Part shown: piece after piece, positions 59,427 to 64,000 of the stretch
Numbering within the stretch: the stretch's first letter is position 1
Layout: every line of letters starts with the position of its first letter
Source: CBDFFW01 sp965246945
Lineage (GTDB): Bacteria; Pseudomonadota; Alphaproteobacteria; UBA11073
Length of the DNA: 64,000 bases
Reading direction: 5' to 3'
Assembly (NCBI GenBank): GCA_965246945.1
Contig: CBDFFW010000001.1
Span: forward strand, 806,001 to 870,000
Program-made: the position numbers and the translations under genes
The notes under the pieces: generated by a model
What the model was told of the DNA's origin: nothing
Seen by the model: the letters and a program-made list of their open reading frames with translations, nothing else
The model's database searches: none

Positions 59427-59822
59427 ATGACGACCATTAATTCGACTAACCCTAATCTTTGGCAATTGGTCAATGCGGCATCACAGCAGAATGCAGCCAA
59501 TAGCAATACGGCTAAAACCACTGATCAAACAAATGCAGATAGCGATCCGCTGGTTAAACCGCATCACCATCATCGTGCCAAGGCTGCTGATACTAATGCA
59601 AATGGTAGCGAGACGGCGGCCAGCGATAAAAATACGTCATTTGATCCCCAAGAATTTATAACCCAATTTACCAAAGATTTCGGTGATGATGCCGGCAAAG
59701 ATATCGTGAATACGGATGGCAGCATTAATTTTGCCAAAGTGAAAACGTATTTCGATAGCAAAGTAGCGGCCCAGGATAATGGTGCCACCAAATCAGGTCT
59801 GCTGATCAATACTGTTTCATAA
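59427..59822 (+). CDS. hypothetical small acidic protein
   Basis: 131 residues from ATG 59427, chosen for the GGAG site 9 nt upstream; the frame is open further back into the tmRNA promoter region but without a site. Composition is Asn/Ala/Asp/Thr-rich with a His cluster (HHHH) near residue 50, and no membrane or signal segment. The second half (DPQEFITQFTKDFGDD...VNTDGSINFAKVKTYFD) has an acidic helix-loop-helix look with NTDGSINF resembling a degenerate EF-hand loop. I do not recognise a family. It converges on the LON-domain gene, whose stop directly abuts. Confidence 0.6.
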   Translation: MTTINSTNPNLWQLVNAASQQNAANSNTAKTTDQTNADSDPLVKPHHHHRAKAADTNANGSETAASDKNTSFDPQEFITQFTKDFGDDAGKDIVNTDGSINFAKVKTYFDSKVAAQDNGATKSGLLINTVS

Positions 59823-60488
59823 TTAATGGAGCAAACGGGCTTGGCGGCTAACCTCGCCCGGCATGGACATATTGAGCAAGGCCATTAGCACCGCAGCGCG
59901 GTCGGCCAGATTAAGTGCTTCCAACAGCGCTTGTTTTTCGGCCGGTTCAAACGGGCAGATTTGGCATAAGCCGTTGACCAGTTGCTCATCGGTCGCGCGT
60001 TCTAAAATATCGGGCTCGACCATTTTATCGTTTTGGGTCAGGTATAATTGCAGCAGGCTCACCAATTGCGTGCGCTCTTGTGGCTGGATCTTTTCTTCCA
60101 TATTTACGGCGTTTAAATCATTGGCAAATTCGGCAAAATCGGGGCGAATTTGACGGAATAAATAATTGCTTACTTTTTCCTCAATCAACCGGAAACGGCA
60201 GATGCCGCCCAGTTGCAGCGTATAGCGGCCATCACGCATTTCTTCATAACCCGTGATGCGGCCCAGTGTGCCAATAGGGTAAAGCGGCGGCGGGCCCTTG
60301 GCCGTGCCTTCGCCCATGGGTTGAATAACCGCAATCAGCCGGTGGGTCTGCAAGGCAGTATCCACCAGTTGTTTATAGCGTTCTTCAAATACATTGAGCG
60401 GCAAATAATAACCAGGAAACATCACCACGCCATCCAGCGGGAAAATGCCAACCGTTTCGGGTAGGTCGTGCAGCTGATAAACTTTCAC
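59823..60488 (-). CDS. LON substrate-binding-domain protein (no protease domain)
   Basis: 221 residues. Matches the stand-alone Lon N-terminal domain family (COG2802): VGIFPLDGVVMFPGYYLPLNVFEERYKQLV, PLYPIGTLGRITGYEEMRDGRYTLQLGGICRFRL and a helical C-terminal half. No ATPase or Ser-Lys protease is present. In alphaproteobacteria it typically sits beside the CnoX-like thioredoxin, as it does here (26 nt downstream). Function unclear; probably protein quality control. Confidence 0.9.
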   Translation of the reverse strand: MKVYQLHDLPETVGIFPLDGVVMFPGYYLPLNVFEERYKQLVDTALQTHRLIAVIQPMGEGTAKGPPPLYPIGTLGRITGYEEMRDGRYTLQLGGICRFRLIEEKVSNYLFRQIRPDFAEFANDLNAVNMEEKIQPQERTQLVSLLQLYLTQNDKMVEPDILERATDEQLVNGLCQICPFEPAEKQALLEALNLADRAAVLMALLNMSMPGEVSRQARLLH

Positions 60489-60514
60489 AGGATTAATTTA
60501 AAGCTAAATTACCG

Positions 60515-61345
60515 TTACGCAAACAGGATTTTTGCTGAAGCCTTGCGGCCCTGCATGCTCAAAGGGTGGTCAAAGCCTAAAACATCAAAGAGTTTAACCA
60601 GTAATTGGCGGGCCGCTTCATCCTGAAATTTTCGGTCGGTTTGAATGCTGGCCAGCAATGCTTGCATGGCAGCGGGTAATTGACCATGGGCGAGCAGGGT
60701 TTGCGCCTGAATATATAAGGTTTCAGCGGTGGGATTTTGTGCGGGGGCATTGGCTTGCGCCAAAGCTTGCGCACTGCCATGCGGCAGCAGTGCCGTGAAT
60801 AATTCTTTGGCCGCGGCGATGCGGTTTTTTAATTGCGGATCGTCACTCGGCAAAGTACCCAGCGCCATTTGCGCCTGGACCAGATTACCATCCCCCCAGG
60901 CTTGGAACACTTCGGCCAGGGGGTCACTGTCATCAATATCTTTGGCTGCAGCTGGAGTGGGGAGGCCAGCCAGCGCCAAAATTTTATTAAAAAACGCCCG
61001 CAATTCGCTTTCCGGCAGTGCGCCCATAAACCCATCGACCGGCTGGCCGCCCACAAAGGCATAAACCATCGGCACGGATTGCACGCGCAAACTTTCCGCA
61101 ATCTCCGGCGCGGCATCGATATCAATGCGCGCAATGGTCAGTTTGCCAACATAGTCTTTGGCCACTTTCTCAATCAGCGGCCGCAACGCCTTACACGGCC
61201 CGCACCAGCTAGCGGTGAAATAGGCCAGTACTGGCGTTTGCAGTGAACCGTATAAAACTTTATCCTGAAAATCGGCAGTGGTGACATCAATAATATTAGT
61301 TGGGTCAAACATAGCCGTACCCAAAGCCGAATTTTGTGCGTCCAT
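60515..61345 (-). CDS. CnoX-like thioredoxin/TPR co-chaperone
   Basis: 276 residues. N-terminal thioredoxin domain with WCGPC (Cys48, Cys51) and the cis-proline in SVPMVYAF, followed by a TPR-like helical C-terminal half (LYIQAQTLLAHGQLPAAMQALLASIQ). This is the YbbN/CnoX layout, a redox chaperone that hands clients to GroEL; E. coli CnoX lacks a full CxxC, while this one keeps both cysteines. A shorter start at residue 12 is possible. Operon with the LON-domain protein. Confidence 0.9.
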   Translation of the reverse strand: MDAQNSALGTAMFDPTNIIDVTTADFQDKVLYGSLQTPVLAYFTASWCGPCKALRPLIEKVAKDYVGKLTIARIDIDAAPEIAESLRVQSVPMVYAFVGGQPVDGFMGALPESELRAFFNKILALAGLPTPAAAKDIDDSDPLAEVFQAWGDGNLVQAQMALGTLPSDDPQLKNRIAAAKELFTALLPHGSAQALAQANAPAQNPTAETLYIQAQTLLAHGQLPAAMQALLASIQTDRKFQDEAARQLLVKLFDVLGFDHPLSMQGRKASAKILFA

Positions 61346-61374
61346 AGCCAGTATATAAGAGATTTTAACTTTGC

Positions 61375-62568
61375 TTACAATGTTGGCATAACACGGCGTA
61401 GATGTCTGAGTAAATTCAGTTTATTATCTGCCTGCCATTCGGGGGCAATTCGATCATGGTCTGCTGCAACATAGGCTTTACATTGCTTATAACGGTCATA
61501 AATATCAACCTTATATCTTTCTAAGTTAGTTTTCAGGCTTTCATCTTTCCAAAAGTAAGATTCATTTAGACCTGCTCTTAAAGTATGTAAGCTTACTGCA
61601 ATTATTAAAGCAGTACAGAGACCCATCCCCAATGATTGGTATTTGGTATATTCATAGTTCCCATAATCTATTGTCGAAACGCATGTTAAAGCTGCAAAAG
61701 CTATACCTAAAGCCAGAGAAGTTGAACCCATTAAAAATTTTGGCGACAGCAAAGGAATTTTTGCATCTTTACCCGCTTTTCTTGCACCTTTTTCTACAGG
61801 TTCTTGAAAATAATACAACAAATTTATATTGGGAAAATTGTTATAACTACTTATATTATACGTTGCATTAGATAATCTAAATGCACTAGCAACCACAATT
61901 TGCTCTGGTGTCAAAAGATGACGATGATTTTCCAATAAATCACAGTCTGAGTTCTGGCCAAAATGTTCCATTTCGTGTTCAAAAGTATTTTTAAAATCAG
62001 CGTCGGAACCACCAAATGCGATTTTAAGCGTTCGCTTAACGCCACACGTACTACCGCCCGCCAAAGGCTCATCTTCCAATTTTAAAACGATCCCATCATT
62101 TATATTTAGCCGGTAACCAACAGTATATGGCATATTGATGGCGTCCAAAATTTTTTTAATTTTAGGATCCCTATAATCTTCAGGTTCTACATATAAATCA
62201 AAACTGGGCAAAATTTCGGGTGGCAGTGTTGCATGTAATTTATTGCGCCATGCCTTAGGGTCATTCAAATAATCTTGAAATTCTTTGGTGTTAGCCAAGC
62301 CAGCTTTAACAATTTCAGCAGCGCGTTTTTCTAACGGAATATGGCATTCATCCGTTAATAAAATCTCAGCAAAATTTATTAAATGCTGACTGCTAACAGA
62401 TTTAATTAAACCACGATTTTTAAGGTCATTAGCTAACCAGCAAACCAGGCGCCATTTGTAATATTCAGCACAACTTTCAGAGCCAAAAGGTTCAGCTGCA
62501 TGCTTAGCAATAGCCGCATCAATATAGGCATTCACATTACCTTTTGTAACATTGGCCTTTGCGGTCAT
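61375..62568 (-). CDS. hypothetical HExxH membrane protein (putative zinc metalloprotease)
   Basis: 397 residues, no family recognised. An HExxH motif (HEMEHF, His198-His202) lies in a helix-like segment (DFKNTFEHEMEHFGQNSD), consistent with a gluzincin-type site, and a possible third ligand could be Glu/His downstream (LLENHRHLL). Two hydrophobic segments (about 283-305 and 314-337) follow, then a basic, soluble C-terminus. Start ATG 62568 lacks a strong ribosome site. AT-richer than the neighbouring CnoX gene, and standing alone beside a tRNA-linked region, so it may be acquired. Catalytic activity is inference. Confidence 0.6.
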   Translation of the reverse strand: MTAKANVTKGNVNAYIDAAIAKHAAEPFGSESCAEYYKWRLVCWLANDLKNRGLIKSVSSQHLINFAEILLTDECHIPLEKRAAEIVKAGLANTKEFQDYLNDPKAWRNKLHATLPPEILPSFDLYVEPEDYRDPKIKKILDAINMPYTVGYRLNINDGIVLKLEDEPLAGGSTCGVKRTLKIAFGGSDADFKNTFEHEMEHFGQNSDCDLLENHRHLLTPEQIVVASAFRLSNATYNISSYNNFPNINLLYYFQEPVEKGARKAGKDAKIPLLSPKFLMGSTSLALGIAFAALTCVSTIDYGNYEYTKYQSLGMGLCTALIIAVSLHTLRAGLNESYFWKDESLKTNLERYKVDIYDRYKQCKAYVAADHDRIAPEWQADNKLNLLRHLRRVMPTL

Positions 62569-62714
62569 ATAGTGACATTATATACATCATTCTTAACAAA
62601 ATTATTGCATTTTTAATATGAAAGTAAGTCAGCAAATAATATTAAACCCACCATTTAAAATGATTAATTACTTGCCAAGCGAAGCAAGGGACTGCTAACA
62701 TAATAAAACGCTCT

Positions 62715-62789
62715 GCGGGCGTAACTCAGTGGTAGAGTGCGACCTTGCCAAGGTCGAAGTCGGGAGTTCGAATCTCCTCGCCCGCTCCA
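62715..62789 (+). tRNA. tRNA-Gly (GCC)
   Basis: Cloverleaf by eye: acceptor GCGGGCG / CGCCCGC, D-arm with GGTAGAG, anticodon stem CGACC/GGTCG with loop TTGCCAA (anticodon GCC), T-arm CGGGAGTTCGAATCTCC-type, discriminator T and an encoded CCA. 75 nt. It borders a gene-poor, decayed stretch, the usual setting of an integration site. Confidence 0.97.
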
Positions 62790-62814
62790 GTATTTCCTTG
62801 GAAAATCAATATGT

Positions 62815-62839
62815 TATAGCCAATTTTTGATTGGTTATA
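62815..62839 (+). terminator. hairpin downstream of tRNA-Gly
   Basis: TATAGCCAAT / ATTGGTTATA (one G-T pair) around a TTTTG loop, 25 nt after the tRNA. It has no T-run, so it may be a weak terminator or part of a recombination site. Downstream (to 62961) I see only a repeated AAATTGCA and no gene. Confidence 0.4.
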
Positions 62840-62961
62840 AAAGTGCTGAAATTTTCGGGGAAGCATGGGGGAAGCAAATTGCAGTAAATTGCACCCAATG
62901 ATTTTTAATTTTCTTTATTGCTATATCGGCTTCAAACGATTTTTCTGATATAATCAGTCAG

Positions 62962-63297
62962 ATGTTAAATCATGCTGCAACCGCTCAAACTTGCAACGCC
63001 AGAACCCGTGCCGGCACACTATGCCCAAGCACCGAATTGCTACGCGGCGGCCGCTGCCGACTGCATGGTGGTGCAAGCACCGGCCCGCGGACATTAGCCG
63101 GTAAAATACGCTCTGCCCTAAATTGTCCAGGCCATACCTATGATTTGTTTCTACTGGAACGTGAAGCTCGGCAATTGCGGGATAAAGTATTAGAAAATGA
63201 TACTGGCCAATACACCCGCCACATGTATCTTGCGCAAAGCGTTGCGGAAACCTGTGCAGAATATCAGCCATATCCAAACGATCTTGCAGATGATTAA
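62962..63297 (+). CDS. HGGxSTG domain-containing protein
   Basis: 111 residues. The N-terminal half matches the small HGGxSTG family: C-x-A-R-T-R-A-G-T-x-C, then GGRCRLHGGASTGPRTLAGKIR. The three cysteines and histidine could bind a metal. Such proteins are often found in phage-like or mobile segments, with no established function. The C-terminal half is charged and helical. The gene stands just after tRNA-Gly and before a run of repeats. Confidence 0.75.
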   Translation: MLNHAATAQTCNARTRAGTLCPSTELLRGGRCRLHGGASTGPRTLAGKIRSALNCPGHTYDLFLLEREARQLRDKVLENDTGQYTRHMYLAQSVAETCAEYQPYPNDLADD

Positions 63298-63304
63298 AGC
63301 ATAA

Positions 63305-63454
63305 GGGTTTACGCACGCCCGCGCGTACTGTGCGGAATATTCAGATCGCATCAATAAAATCAAAGCCATAAGTGTAGGTTTACACGCGCCTGCGCGTACT
63401 GGTAGCGAAATTCGTTAATCATAGTCGGGTTTACACCCGCGCCCGCGCGTATTG
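63305..63454 (+). repeat. three GC-rich direct repeats
   Basis: Three imperfect copies at 63305-63332, 63377-63401 and 63427-63454 share GGTTTAC, then a CRCRC/GCGC-rich block ending CGCGCGTAYTG. Spacing is 72 and 50 nt, too irregular for CRISPR. The blocks are much more GC-rich than the flanks. Function unknown. Confidence 0.7.
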
Positions 63455-63463
63455 TGTACTGAT

Positions 63464-63738
63464 TATATCGTTTGTTTCTTTGCGGGCATGTTTCCGGCCA
63501 ATGCCGTGCCGCGTTTCATCCACGGTATCTCTGGCGGCCTTTTCCCCATCCGCCAGGCAAAGGCTTATTATCGGCAATGCTGAACGTTATTTAGGCGCTG
63601 TTTAACCTGGTCATTGGCTATATCTTATTTCGGGTTGGGAATGTTTCCAGCGAAGATAATCTAAGTTTGGTCATTTTCTTCATCGGCATTGCGATAATAA
63701 GCCTATTTTCAAGTGTGCAATTAACTTCAGCATTTTAA
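63464..63738 (+). pseudogene. decayed small membrane-protein gene
   Basis: Conceptual translation starts in one frame (IVCFFAGMFPANAVPRFIHGISGG, then LFPIRQA), shifts near 63555, and continues in a second frame as GKGLLSAMLNVI, TAG, ALFNLVIGYILFRVG, then a second hydrophobic stretch (SLVIFFIGIAIISLFSS), ending TAA at 63738. It reads as one small protein of about 90 residues with two or three membrane segments, broken by a frameshift and an amber codon. No intact start is seen, so the 5' limit is approximate. I see nothing else between here and the next gene. Confidence 0.65.
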
Positions 63739-63868
63739 TATCTATTAGGAAGCGGTAACATATATATGTATGTAGTACCCATTAATTAAAAAATTTGGTC
63801 TTTACAGTTAAATAGGTAAATGCAATATGCTCTAAGCCTTTAAATTCATTATTGGCCAGGAGACCAAA

Positions 63869-64000
63869 ATGCATTCAAAATGGCAACCACATTACAGACG
63901 TTATGTTCTAGTATCATGCCTTTCTGCCAGTATTAGCCTCGGTGGTTGCGTATCTACAGCACCATCACAGTTTTCAGCAGCGGCTGGCAGCCTACAAAAT
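63869..64000 (+). CDS. lipoprotein, 5' part only (runs off window)
   Basis: 44 codons of an open frame starting ATG 63869, 7 nt after GGAG. MHSKWQPHYRRYVLVSCLSAS then ISLGGCVSTAP: a basic start, hydrophobic core and the lipobox LGGC give a lipoprotein signal peptide. The rest lies outside the window, so the family is unknown. Confidence 0.65.
   Translation, partial: MHSKWQPHYRRYVLVSCLSASISLGGCVSTAPSQFSAAAGSLQN

Noticed and set aside
63305..63454. Short CRISPR array
   Set aside because: Only three degenerate units, spacings of 72 and 50 nt, no cas gene in view.

Overview
The window is a chromosomal stretch of an alphaproteobacterium of moderate, lowish GC. The clearest evidence is a circularly permuted (two-piece) tmRNA gene on the minus strand near 59.0-59.3 kb whose tag ORF ends in AVAA and contains ANDN. 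The order fusA-tuf-S10 operon, trpGDC, meso-DAP-type murE, a Zur-type Fur protein, COG2945 hydrolase beside a NifS-like cysteine desulfurase, and LON-domain protein beside a CnoX-like thioredoxin all fit. FlgH, an LpxL-type acyltransferase and a GT9 protein indicate a Gram-negative envelope and at least an ancestral flagellum. I cannot name the genus.

Layout. 0-3.3 kb: DUF1003 membrane protein, two glycosyltransferases, acpS. 3.3-6.4 kb (minus): lone flgH and trpGDC. 6.5-12.4 kb: def, a TauD-like oxygenase, rbfA (minus), miaB, a GNAT, an A-type Fe-S carrier, metK. 12.4-19.2 kb: pepP carrying an in-frame palindromic element, then a divergent pair (acid-ceramidase-like amidase / TetR plus an LplT-PlsC-AMP-ligase fusion) around a 22-bp-arm perfect palindrome. 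19.2-22 kb: hydrolase, zur, lipid A-type acyltransferase, rsmD. 22-36.7 kb: str and S10/spc ribosomal genes, rpsL to rplO, closed by a strong terminator and not continued by secY. 36.8-46.6 kb: DUF1543, a decayed mdaB-like pseudogene, cupin, alpha-2-macroglobulin plus PBP1C. 46.7-50.9 kb: complete gcvT-H-PA-PB. 51-56.5 kb (minus): a shortened dcw cluster (rsmH, ftsL, ftsI, murE) and a cysteine desulfurase. 56.7-59 kb: COG2945 hydrolase, fmt, DUF4337. 59-62.6 kb: ssrA, a small acidic protein, LON-domain protein, CnoX-like thioredoxin, an unrecognised HExxH membrane protein. 62.7-64 kb: tRNA-Gly(GCC) followed by a gene-poor, decayed stretch with an HGGxSTG protein, three GC-rich repeats, a broken membrane-protein gene and the start of a lipoprotein gene.

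Most of the window is housekeeping. The parts that deserve attention are (i) the tmRNA with a long, internally repeated tag; (ii) a palindromic repeat inserted in frame in pepP, plus two families of dispersed intergenic palindromes; (iii) the TetR/amidase/acyl-ligase module, which looks like a regulated lipid-recycling circuit; (iv) many genes whose -10 box lies only 5-7 nt before the ATG, implying leaderless mRNAs; and (v) broken-up conserved operons (spc without secY, dcw without mraZ/murF, def apart from fmt, flgH alone).
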